Below are positions 26,594 through 36,900 of a DNA stretch of 64,000 nucleotides, piece after piece. The DNA is taken from assembly GCA_964632995.1 (NCBI GenBank), contig CAZWDL010000014.1:20186-84185 (forward strand). Reading direction: 5' to 3'. Within the stretch, counting starts at the first letter, position 1, and every line of letters starts with the position of its first letter. The translations under genes were made by a program, and so were the position numbers. The notes under the pieces were generated by a model. The model did no database searches. It saw only the letters and a program-made list of their open reading frames with translations, and was not told the DNA's origin. This DNA comes from CAZWDL01 sp964632995 (GTDB lineage: Bacteria; Bacteroidota; Bacteroidia; Chitinophagales; Saprospiraceae).

Positions 26594-28102
26594 TCAAACC
26601 TCCCATCCCTCCCGGTACTCCCGCGTCAGAAACCGGTTGGCCTCCTCGTCATTGGCGATGCGCATCGTTTCCGAGTAGTAGTGTATCTCCTTACCTGCGC
26701 GCAGCGCTACGGCAGCCAGGTTGATGGTTTCGGTAACCGGGCCGGCGTAGCGGAAGCTGCCGGGCGATTGCTCGTTGTTCCGGATGGCTTCTACCCAGTC
26801 GATGCTTTCGCTTTCTTCCTTCTTCGGTAGTTCCTTCTGCCCGCCGTAGGCTTTCATCCTGGCGGCGGGGATAATCTCCGGGTCTTCGCCGCGGAAGCCG
26901 GCGAGGATCTTACCCCGGTCGCCGACGAAGAGCATGCCTTCGTTGGGGGTGTCCCGGTTGTCGGCCTCCAGTTCCGGTGGGGCGAAGGGTTTCATACCGC
27001 CGTCGTACCAGTACAGGTCGAAGGGAGGCAGGGTGGTCTGCTTCGGGAAGCGCAGGCGGATGGTGCAGGAATGTGGGAAGGCTACGTTGTTGTCTTCCCA
27101 GCGGGGAACGCCGTCGACGACGGTGCGCGTGGTCGTGCCGTAGGCCTTGGCGCTCACCGGCGGCGTGTCGATGCCGAAGCTGCGAAACAGCGGGAAAAGG
27201 CTATAGTGACCCATATCGGCAACGCTGCCGCCGCCGAAGTCGTACCAGCCGCGGAATACATTGTGGGTGTAATTCGGGTGATAAGGCAGATGCGGCACCG
27301 GCCCCAGCCACAGATCCCAGTTGAAACCTTTGGGAATGGGCGGCGTTTCGGTAGGGCGCGAGGTCCATTGCGGCCAGACGGGGCGGTACGACCAGTTGTG
27401 GATTTCTTTTAGCTTGCCGATGACGCCGTCCTTGATCCAGCTCAGGATCAGGTCGTAGGCCGGCCGTTTGCGCCAGGCCAGCAGGTGGGTGACTACGTCC
27501 GTCTGTTTTGCCATTTCGATAACGGCCCTTCCCTCCGCCATCCGGTTGGCGATAGGCTTGTGGGTAATCACGTGCTTCCCTTTTTTCATCGCCGCGATGG
27601 CGATAGGCGCGTGCAGGTGATCGGGCGTCATGATTTTGACCACATCAATGCCGTCTTCTTTGTCCAGTAGCTCCCGGAAGTCTTCGTAGGCGGCGCAGCC
27701 TTTGTACTTGCCGGAATCCATATTTTTTGCGTAGTATTTTTCCACGTAGTCCTTTCCCATATCCAGTCCGCCCGGAATGCCCTTCAGGTTGGCGCCCCAG
27801 TCCGGATCATTAAGTGTGCGGCGAATATTGTCCCGAAGCCCGTTAGGCGACCAGTCGATGTAGCCAGTAGCGTACTTGTTGGGATCACAGACGGCGACGA
27901 CCTGCAGGTGGGGGTTTTCCAGCATTGCCCCCATTTCGCGCAGCCCCTGCGTACCGCAGCCGATATTGGCCACGGCTATTTTATCGGAGGGCGGAATGTA
28001 GCCCGGGCCGCCGAGCACGTGCCGGGGAACGATGGTAAAGGCAGCAGCGGCGCCGGCGACGCCGATGAATTCGCGGCGGGAGAGGTCTTTTTTAGTTGGC
28101 AT
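26594..28102 (-). CDS. Tat-exported Gfo/Idh/MocA-family oxidoreductase
   Basis: A 502-residue NAD(P)-dependent oxidoreductase family protein. From the ATG at 28102 it starts with a twin-arginine signal (LSRREFIGVAGAAAAF). The Rossmann domain (about 40-185) has VANIGCGTQGLREMG, and the family's EKP-like catalytic segment appears as GKHVITHKPIANRMAEGR. The C-terminal domain (about 190-420) is typical of Bacteroidota exported members, with WLGPVPHLPYHPN and GGSVADMGHYSLFP. Catalytic Lys and His candidates are HKPI and DMGHYS. It precedes a TIM-barrel isomerase gene, and both are likely to process a sugar in the periplasm. The substrate cannot be read from sequence. Confidence 0.9.
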   Translation of the reverse strand: MPTKKDLSRREFIGVAGAAAAFTIVPRHVLGGPGYIPPSDKIAVANIGCGTQGLREMGAMLENPHLQVVAVCDPNKYATGYIDWSPNGLRDNIRRTLNDPDWGANLKGIPGGLDMGKDYVEKYYAKNMDSGKYKGCAAYEDFRELLDKEDGIDVVKIMTPDHLHAPIAIAAMKKGKHVITHKPIANRMAEGRAVIEMAKQTDVVTHLLAWRKRPAYDLILSWIKDGVIGKLKEIHNWSYRPVWPQWTSRPTETPPIPKGFNWDLWLGPVPHLPYHPNYTHNVFRGWYDFGGGSVADMGHYSLFPLFRSFGIDTPPVSAKAYGTTTRTVVDGVPRWEDNNVAFPHSCTIRLRFPKQTTLPPFDLYWYDGGMKPFAPPELEADNRDTPNEGMLFVGDRGKILAGFRGEDPEIIPAARMKAYGGQKELPKKEESESIDWVEAIRNNEQSPGSFRYAGPVTETINLAAVALRAGKEIHYYSETMRIANDEEANRFLTREYREGWEV

Positions 28103-28560
28103 GAGCAGGTGGTTTTTAACAAAGTCCCAATCGCCTGTCAACGGGAAGCGCAGATTGTCTATTGGATAGTGCTCCGCGATATAGGGGACCGGCGCAGGAC
28201 TAAATTCTGCGAAAAAATCAAAAAATAAATCACGGGATTCCTCCTGTAGTTTTAGATTGTATTCTTTTCTAAATGTAGGAAAATTGCTGATGTATTCCCA
28301 GAGACAATGATTTTTCGCACTCCGGTTGGTCTTCTTCAGGAGTAGTCACCCTACGGGCAGGGGGCGTAGTATCAATTCAGTTACTATTCATCACCCTGGC
28401 TTCGCCAGGGAAATTTTTCAAAAAAGCCACACCTGCCTGCCGGCGAGGCTGGGATTACCCGGATGTTCACGGATTTCCCAAAATGATGATCTGTGAAAAT
28501 TCGCGTGATCCGTGGCAAAACAACAAATCTCACCGCACAGCGGCGATGTTGAATAGTGAC
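28103..28560. other. Intergenic stretch with small hairpins, no gene seen
   Basis: I see no reading frame with coding character. A perfect hairpin CCCTGGC-TTC-GCCAGGG at 28394-28410 is followed on the plus strand by AAATTTTTC and looks like a terminator, but no plus-strand gene precedes it. Text near 28485-28520 (GTGAAAATTCGCGTGATCC) is of a kind often dispersed in Bacteroidota intergenic DNA. Confidence 0.4.
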
Positions 28561-28704
28561 TCAATTCAAACGCACAAACACTTTTGTCAATACTCCTTTG
28601 CGGCTAACCAGCCGCACGCTGTAAGAACCGGGAGGCAGCGCCGACAGATTAAAATCCACTGTCCTTTGATTACCTTTTATTTTCCGCTCTGTAAATGATT
28701 TTAC
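28561..28704 (-). pseudogene. Remnant of a T9SS type A sorting domain
   Basis: Read on the minus strand, 47 codons between two stop codons give TERKIKGNQRTVDFNLSALP, then PGSYSVRLVSRKGVLTKVFV and RLN-stop. This is the C-terminal end of a T9SS type A sorting domain, whose usual close is PAG.Y.V.L....G..T.K.V. The stop is TGA at 28561-28563. There is no upstream part of a secreted protein: an in-frame TGA lies at 28705-28707. It must be the tail of a cargo gene whose body has been deleted. Confidence 0.65.
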
Positions 28705-28826
28705 TCAGTAGAATAGGTGAGGAAAATCATGCTGGTGCACTGCACCAATAATAATCCGGGTTAAGGGCAGTCCGGGATGAAATCGATCGTTCACGCTATT
28801 GAAGGCTGCTGACCGGGCCGGCTAAT

Positions 28827-29978
28827 TCAGCTGATTTTGTGTTTGGGCAAATCACGCACCTGCTCACAGCATACCTGCTCCATCACTTGTAGGAATTGCT
28901 TCTTTAAAAGAGAAATAGTGTGGTGACCGCCCGTTTTGCCCAGCGCCGCTACGCCGTACATGAATGAGCGGCCGAGGAAGGTGAACTCCGCCCCGCTCGC
29001 CAGGGAGTTGGCGATGTCCGGCCCGGTGCGTATGCCGCTGTCCATCATGATTTTGATCTGGCCCTTGTATTTTTCAGCAATCCGGGAGAGCGGCCGGATC
29101 GTGGATTCGCCCACATCCAGCTGGCGCCCTCCATGGTTGGAAACGATAATACCGTCGATGCCGAGGCGGACGGCTTTTTCGGTGTCTTCCTCCGTAGCGA
29201 CGCCTTTCAGCACCAGCTTTCCTTGCCATTGATCCCGGATGACTTTGATCTTTTCTTCGTTGAGCCGTCCGGTGAAGGTTTTGTTCATGAACAGCCCCAA
29301 ATGCTGCAAATTCATGCCCTTGGGCATATAGGGCTTGAGTGTTTTGAACTCCGGCTGTCCGGCGATCAGGGTTTGAAGGGCCCAGTTGGGGCTGCTCATG
29401 ATTTGCAGGATGTTCTGCAGCGTCATGCGGGGCGGGATGGCCAGGCCGTTTCTGATCTCCTTGGCGCGATAGCCGAAGGTAGGCACATCGCTCAAAATGA
29501 CAAGAACGGGCAGCCCGGCATCCGAGCAGCGCTTGAGGAGGTCGTCGCGCAGCCGGTCTTCCGTGGGGTGGTAAAGTTGAAACCAGGCATTGCCTTCGGT
29601 GATTTCCGCAATGGTTTCAATACTGGCTGTGCCCACCGTACTTAAAATGTAAGGGATATTGTGGTCAAAAGCGGCTTTCGCCAAAATTTCCGACGCCCGC
29701 GGCCACATCAGGCCTTGCAGCCCGATAGGCGCAATACCGAAGGGTGCGCTGTAGGTTTTCCCGAACAATTCCACTTCCGTGGAAATGCCGTCGTAATCCC
29801 GAAGGTAGTAGGGTTTGAGTTGTACCTCCCGGATTTCCGCCGTGTTTCGCTTTAAATTCACCTCCGAATTGCAGCCGCCGTCGAGGTACTCGAAGGCAAA
29901 ACGAGGTATCCGGCGCCTTGCTTTTTCGCGGAGAAAATCGATATCGGGGTATTTTGGATTGATGTTTATCTCAGCCAT
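28827..29978 (-). CDS. FMN-dependent alpha-hydroxyacid oxidase/dehydrogenase
   Basis: A 383-residue TIM-barrel flavoenzyme of the glycolate oxidase / L-lactate dehydrogenase family. It oxidises an L-2-hydroxy acid to the 2-keto acid with FMN. The active-site signature SNHGGRQLD holds His282 and Arg285. Lys258 in KGVATEED and the FMN-binding DSGIRTGPDIANSLASGAEF also fit. The N-terminal part has the usual FAFEYLDGG. There is no signal peptide or membrane segment. It stands alone, with long non-coding stretches on both sides. L-lactate is the most common substrate of bacterial members, but specificity cannot be settled here. Confidence 0.92.
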   Translation of the reverse strand: MAEININPKYPDIDFLREKARRRIPRFAFEYLDGGCNSEVNLKRNTAEIREVQLKPYYLRDYDGISTEVELFGKTYSAPFGIAPIGLQGLMWPRASEILAKAAFDHNIPYILSTVGTASIETIAEITEGNAWFQLYHPTEDRLRDDLLKRCSDAGLPVLVILSDVPTFGYRAKEIRNGLAIPPRMTLQNILQIMSSPNWALQTLIAGQPEFKTLKPYMPKGMNLQHLGLFMNKTFTGRLNEEKIKVIRDQWQGKLVLKGVATEEDTEKAVRLGIDGIIVSNHGGRQLDVGESTIRPLSRIAEKYKGQIKIMMDSGIRTGPDIANSLASGAEFTFLGRSFMYGVAALGKTGGHHTISLLKKQFLQVMEQVCCEQVRDLPKHKIS

Positions 29979-30294
29979 GGTTACAGCAGTGGTTCGCTTT
30001 AATGTTAATGAAAAATAAGATTTCCGGCGCGACGACCAAAATCAAAGACGCTAATCTTTGGGCTTTTCCACTACTGGGGGAATAGATGGCACATTATTAG
30101 ACAGTTCCTACCCCTCTGAAAATCAGGCCGAAGTGGTTCGTTCCTAAGACTTGGCATCATTTTTGAATACTGATAGGTAATTCAGTCTATCCCTCCTGTT
30201 GGAGTTCATTATTCAAACAACACGGAATCATCTGCCCCGGGCAGTGGGTACACCTCTGTCCGGCAAGGAGATCGTTTGCTCAAACTCAACCATT
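29979..30294. other. Intergenic stretch, nothing recognised
   Basis: It separates the divergent oxidase and secreted-protein genes. I see no hairpin, repeat or convincing TTG-N20-TANNTTTG promoter. The frame open from 30199 is an upstream extension of the next gene with non-coding character. Confidence 0.4.
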
Positions 30295-30945
30295 ATGAAA
30301 AAGCTGTACCTCAACATCGTTTGGCCGGTAATACTCATCGGCTTGTTTTTTCCTTTTTCGGAAGGACCATCACTTTTGCACGGATGGTTTGGTGAAAAAA
30401 CATCGAACCGACAGCCCCTTCCTCCGGTGTCTGTGGAATCCAGCCGGCCTGGCCTAAATGCCGGCAGTGAATCCGTTTGCGCAGAGCTGATCACAGAGCC
30501 CGGTAGTCTGCAAGGGGTATTACAATTACCAGCCTTTGATCCAGCCAAGGGGAAACTCACCGGGGTGCGAATCACGACGGAAAGTACCTTGTCGGCTGAT
30601 ATCTATCGCAGCCGGATGAATTATTCTGGCTTTCACGCCCTCTTCACTGCCGGTCTGAAATGTTCCTTCCCCGGTGAACTGCAGTTTCAGCAGGAGGCCA
30701 GGCTCAACTATCAGGCATCGATAAGCAATGAGCAATTGATGCAAAACGGAATATCCGTCCGGGCGGATGAAACCCATACGGAGCATAGAGAAGTGACGGA
30801 ATCACTGGAAAGTTTTCACGGCGTCGGCAATCTGGATATTCCGGTTGAAGTAACGGACCTCATCGATCACAAGGCGGAAAACTTCACCTACCGCACCCAG
30901 CTAAAGGCGAAGGTGTGCATCGATTATGTCTACGAAACCAACTAA
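30295..30945 (+). CDS. Secreted protein preceding the giant T9SS cargo
   Basis: A 216-residue protein, taking the ATG at 30295, which gives a proper signal peptide (MKKLYLNIVWPVILIGLFF..). The upstream extension to 30199 lacks coding character. After the signal comes a Pro/Ser-rich stretch, then a region rich in beta strands (about 70-216), with PAFDPAKGKLTGVRITTEST and a final ENFTYRTQLKAKVCIDYVYE. This resembles choice-of-anchor / PEP-CTERM-like beta domains, but I do not recognise it firmly. It lies 51 bases before the 2508-residue cargo gene and may be co-expressed with it. No sorting domain is present. Function unknown. Confidence 0.65.
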   Translation: MKKLYLNIVWPVILIGLFFPFSEGPSLLHGWFGEKTSNRQPLPPVSVESSRPGLNAGSESVCAELITEPGSLQGVLQLPAFDPAKGKLTGVRITTESTLSADIYRSRMNYSGFHALFTAGLKCSFPGELQFQQEARLNYQASISNEQLMQNGISVRADETHTEHREVTESLESFHGVGNLDIPVEVTDLIDHKAENFTYRTQLKAKVCIDYVYETN

Positions 30946-30996
30946 TCCAAAGTTTTATCGTCCCACGCGAATTAGGATATTAAAAACCAAATTCTT

Positions 30997-33900
30997 ATGA
31001 GTCCCATGATTCAATCGAAGAGATTTTTATTCGCCACTCTGATGCTTGCAGCATTATCCTTTCCGGTAAGCCTTCCGGGACAGGATCAGCCGGCAGGCTG
31101 CGAGCTGGATAGCTGTGAGGTCGTCCTGATGGATGTCGAATCAGGAACCGACTGGACCACCAATTGTGATATTGTCACTATTCCCGGTCCCGCTCCCGGT
31201 GAGCCCGATATGCGCCAGATCTGCGATCCGACCTTTCTGATCATCCGTGATCCGACCTGCGGCCCGTCCGGCACAGAGAGTAATTTTACGGAGCTGACGG
31301 AGGAGGAATACTGCTTTGAGGGGAAGCTGCCCTGCAACGTGGTAGGTTTCCGGAGTTTCTGTATGGAAGCGACTTTGTCCGGCGACTATAAAATCAGCAA
31401 CGTGGGCGCTAGTGCCGGGGATCTTATTTTTAACCTGGCCGGCTGCACAAAAATTTACCGGCAGGATGATATTTTCAACCCACTTTGTGCGCTCGAGGAA
31501 GGTGGGGAGCGCATCGGGCTGACGCTGCCCGCCCCCAGCGAAGAGGAGCCGATGCCTTCGATAAAAGGAAAATTTGATCCGCTTTCCGTTCGCTGCTCGC
31601 TGGAAGGCGCCGAGGCAGCCGCTCTTTTTGCCGATGTCTGTGAAGATCCGGCTAACTTTTGCTTCGATGCTTTCTCCGACGGCTTCATCGAAGTAACCCT
31701 TTCCACCGGTAACCTGATCGCCGAAACCATCCTGAGAGGAAGCTCCAGGGTATGCGCCAGCTACGCCACCTTCGATTTTGAAGTGCTAAGCGAACTGGTA
31801 GAGCCCAATTGCAGTACCTGCAACGATATCGCTTCTCCCAACGGCGTCGTACCTGTATCTTTCGTCCTTCCCGATGATGGCAATGAGGCCGTGCTTTCCG
31901 ACTACGAAGATCCGGCTAATTACCAGATCGTCATTGACGACCTCAACGACGGCGACAATCAGTGGGATCAAACTATTGTACCTGACAGCAATGGAACTTT
32001 TGAATTTACAGGACTCGCCGACGGCGACTATGCCGTCGCGATTATTTACGTTCCCCTGGCGGGAGACAGCCTGCCTGGTGACCCGGAAGCTTGCGGCTTT
32101 TGCGTAAGCAACGCTACCGTCGGACTCATTGCGGAACCCCAGGTGGACGCCGTTATCACCGACGATTGTGTTCCGGGGAATAGCGGCAATGGTCCTCCGG
32201 TAGCTGGCAACGGCGCCATCGACCTCACTGTATCGGGCGGCGACAATATCGGCTTTCTTTGGGATAACGGCGCTACCACTCCCGGCATCGAAAATCTCGA
32301 AGCAGGGCAGTATTGCGTCACCATCACCTACGGACCGCCTGCCTCCGGGCAGGACCCCAGCGGCCGCTGCTCCGTATGCCTCTGCTTTGAGGTCAAGACT
32401 TTTAACCTAACCTGTGAAATTACGGGAGATCCTGTGGTGTGTGGGGAAGCGTCCACTACGCTGACTGCCGTTCCGGATGGAGGTAGTGGAAATTACAGCT
32501 ATAGCTGGAATACAGGACAAACTACCGAGTCAATCACTGTGAGCCCCGATACGTCTACTCGCTATGAGGTGACGGTAACGGATGAAGCATTCAACGGCGA
32601 CTGCTTTTCCGTCTGTGCCAAAGAAGTACAGGTCTTTAACCCGGCTTGTACCATCGTCGGTGACCTGGAAGTATGGCTCGGTGCTCCCGCTACCCTAACT
32701 GCTCAGGTTCCCAATGAGAACGGCAATTTCGAATACCTGTGGAGTACCGATGCCAGGACGCCCAGCATTACGGTCTATCCCACAGAAACGACAACTTACA
32801 GCGTTATCGTCACCGAGCTGGACGACGAAGGCAACCCCGGCTGTTCCTTCGAGTGCAGCGAGACAGTATGGGTAACAGAACCTTCCTGTGTCATTGAAGG
32901 CGATGAACTGGTCTGCAAAGGAGAATCTACCGTCCTGACAGCAATTGCACCGTCCAAGGATAGGAATTATCAGTTTAAATGGAGCACCGGTTCGGACCAA
33001 CCCTCCATAACGGTTTTCCCTGCTGAAGTATTGACGACTTACACGGTAACGATAACGGATGTTTCCGAGGACGGAACACCCCTTTATTCCTTCGTCTGCG
33101 AGCATCAAATTGAGGTCATCGACCCCACCTGTATCATTACGGGCGACGACAGTCTTTGTCCGTGGAAATCGACGCTGCTTACAGCGCAGGTCAGCGGCGG
33201 TACCGGTAACTATAGTTATCAGTGGAGCAGCGGCGAAAAGGGGGAATCTATCAATGTAATGCCGATGACGACCACCACTTACGAGGTGACGGTAACGGAC
33301 ATCGGCGCCGGGTGTACCTTTACCTGTGATATTACTGTTGAGGTCAGCGATTTGAGCTGTGTCATCAGCGGTGATGGTCGCATTTGCGAGGGAGAACCGG
33401 CCGTGCTCACCGTCGAAGCCGAGGGCGGGTCAGGCACTTATCGCTATCACTGGAACACCGGCGAAACCAGCCCATCCATTACGGTAAGCCCGCAGGTGGA
33501 TAAACGCTATCGCGTCACGGTTACCGATCTGGATGACGCCGGTGATCCCGTCTGCTACAGCGTCTGCACCTACGAGCTTGCTGTTTCCAACCCCGCCTGT
33601 TCCATCGTCCATCAGCTGGATGCAGCCTGCGAAGAAAAAGGCGCTTTCAGCTTTATCATCCAGGGTGGTTTCCCGCCCTATACCTACGAGGTGATCACGC
33701 CGGATGCGACTATAGCCAGCGGGACGGTGGCTCAAAACGGCGAACTGGTCTCCGTTGAGAATCTGATGCCCGGCGAATATACTGTTCAGATAGAAGACGG
33801 GGAAGGTTGCACCACGACTTGCCGTACTGACATCGCAACAATTCCTGATCTCGGTGAACTTACCGGTTGCCTGGCCTGCAACGATAAGGTCAACATCACG

Positions 33901-36900
33901 CTCAACCAGGATTGTGCTGTTCCCGTGACGCTTGACATGCTTACCGAAGGCGATATCGGAGCATGCGGCGAGGAGGAATCACTGCGCCGGATCCTGGAAG
34001 TGATCGTCTATGACGGAAAATATCCCACTATCGGAGGAGCGCCACGGCCCGATAACATCCTGGATCAGTGTGGCGTGTTCACTTACGAAATAAAACTGAA
34101 AAAGGGGTACGAAGACTGTTTCTCCTGGACCAAGTGCTGGGGACAGGTCAACGCCGAAGATAAATCGGCAACCGTTGCAATTAAACCGGAGAAGGTGCGG
34201 GGTATTTACAAATACGAGGAGCATTACGGGGAAACGCGATTTACGCCGTACGATTGTACTTCCGAGGATTTTGAGCTATGCTTTGAAGACTCCCTCGAAG
34301 ACCTGTACGTCGACTGCGGTGCTTTTGAATTCAATTATTTGATTTGTGAAGACCTGGACAGCATCTACCAGAATCCCCGCTCGTACAACGATCCGGGCTA
34401 CCCCTACTTTGTCGGTTATCCGCTGGTTCAGGATGACTGTTGCGGAACCATGGAACTAATCAAGGTAGAGGACGACCTGGAGCAGGCGCCCTGTGAGGAT
34501 CGTTACGGCCAGATTACCACTACGATCCGGCGGACTTTTATCTTCCAGAACAGTGAGGGTTTTAAAACGACCGCCGTACAGGAAATTTACTTCTACCGGC
34601 CGAAGATATTTTTACCCGATTGCAAACTCCACGTGGATATCTGTGCTTTCGAGTCGGCAGGAGGGAAAGATGAACTGCTCGGCCCGGAAAATCTTTCCAA
34701 TTTGATCAGAGAAGAGGAAGACCCTCTGCCGTACTACTTCAATGGTATCTGTGAAAAAAATTACCTGACAGGACATTCCTGTGACCTGACGCTGAGTTAT
34801 GAGGATCAGGAATTCTCGGCGGACTGTGGAAAGAAGATCATCCGTATCTGGACTGTCCTCGACTGGTGCTGGGAGAAAAGCGAAGGCCGCAGCCGCTACG
34901 CATTAACGGAAGGCAGCGATTGTTACGGAACGCTTTTCCCTCCGGCAAGCGAGGAATATACCCATGCCGCAAAACAGATCGTCACATTCGAACAGCACAT
35001 CATCATGGAAACGACCGGGGAGATGAGCATCGAAGGACCTGATCTTCAGGTCAGCACCGGCCCCTTCCAGTGCACGGCGGTCATCGCGCCGCCACCCCCT
35101 CAGGTCGATGATTGTATTGCTGTCGACTTTGAATTTGAGCTGTGGGGCTACGTCACGGATCCCAAAACCGGAACGAAGATCTACGAACGCATCGGCTATT
35201 CCAACGACGGAGTGCTTGCCGATGTATCACCGGGGGTCTATGATCTTTTCTACCAGCTATCGGACGAGTGTGGTCGCACCTACAGCGGCGTTCAAAAGAA
35301 CGGCGAGGGCGAGTGGGTTTACGACCGCGAAGGTGCTTGTGTGCTTACGGTGAGCGACGATACGGGGCCGGTGGCCGTTTGTAATGATGAACTTAATATT
35401 TCTATCGGCGGTCCCGGTACAACTAACGGCGGCCTGGCTCGCCTGCAGGCGGCAGAGGCGGACGAGGGCAGCTGGGACAACTGCGGGCCGGTGGAACGGC
35501 AGGTTCGCCGCGCTATCGACCGGGGCTGCCTGGCGAACTACGCTGAAATGGTACACCACCTGAGCTGGCCATCGGATTACCTGGCCCGTTTTGAAAAGGG
35601 AATTATCGTCTATCTGGCTGTAAAGGATGTTCCCGGGCTGGATATCCGGCGCAACGATCCACTCATCGCACAGGAACCCGGCGGTCATTTCTACAGTTGG
35701 TGGGCCGATGCGGCTTTCTTCACCTGCTGTGATGTCTCAACTGATGCTACGGATAAAGTAGCCGTTGAACTGCGCACTACCGATACGGCGGGCAATATCA
35801 ACATTTGCTGGCTGAATACACTAGTCGAAGATAAGTTGCCGCCCGGCTGCGAAGTGCAAAATAAGACCACCCTGTGTACCGGGCTGGATTTCGACCCAAT
35901 GGACGCCGTACAGGTAGCCGGTCGCTTCGGAGCTCCGGAGGAGATCGTTGAAATCCGCGACAACTGCGGTGCGTCAATCAGCGAAGAAGTGATCTGGACG
36001 CCCGGCAACTGCGGTACCGGCCTGATTGAGCGCGCGTTCACCGTAACCGACGCCTCCGGTCGATCTGCCCTATGTACGCAGGAAATTGAGGTGCTGGAAG
36101 TCAACGACTACGAGATCGTATTTCCAGGCGACGAGGCCAGCGCTGCTTGCGGAGTTGAGCCCGAACGGGATATCTCTACGCAGAGCTTTGCCTGCGATCT
36201 GCTGGCGGTAAATAAGGATACCACGAGGTATGAGGCTTTGGGCGGTGAATGCTTCCAACTGCTGATTACCTACCGTGTTATCAACTGGTGCGAATACGAC
36301 GGGGAAAGCACCGAGGCAATCGAAGTGCCGCGTGACTGGGACAGCGATGAGGACTTCACAGAAGATCAGCTCGTTCGCGTATTTCCAGGTGGTGACCTCT
36401 TGCCCGATGAGCCCGGTGAGCAGGTGGTGACCTGGACACAGCCCGACGGTGACATCCACTGGCTCGATGCCGGTGAATATACCGCCCTCACCCCCGGCTT
36501 CTGGCAGTACAGCCAGCTGCTCAGGGTTTATGATAACGCAGCCCCGGAAGTGGAAGTAGCTACCGAATCGCTGAGCTTCTGCGCCTATGGTTCCCCCGAT
36601 GAAAACTGTGACGGCAATATCGATATCGCTTTCAATCTTCAGGAAGAATGTACGCCGGATGATACCGAAGTGCGCAGCCTGAAACTGGATGTCTTCAATG
36701 AAGGTAACCCCAGGGAGCTGGCTGCGGAACTGGGCTATACCCTGACGCAAAATGACGATGGCGACTACCGGATTACCGGTAAGTTGCCCGTAGGCGACCA
36801 CACCTTTGTCCTTAATGTGACCGACGGTTGCGGCAATCTCAGCGGGAAGCGCATTCCATTCGAGGTGGTGGATTGCAAAAGCCCGGCTCCCATCTGTATC

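Noticed and set aside
26427..26606. N-terminal extension of the Tat-exported isomerase
   Set aside because: The sequence before the ATG at 26426 is a low-complexity intergenic repeat, and the twin-arginine signal starts at that ATG.
28394..28410. Terminator-like hairpin CCCTGGC-TTC-GCCAGGG on the plus strand
   Set aside because: No plus-strand gene lies before it, so it is mentioned only in the intergenic note.
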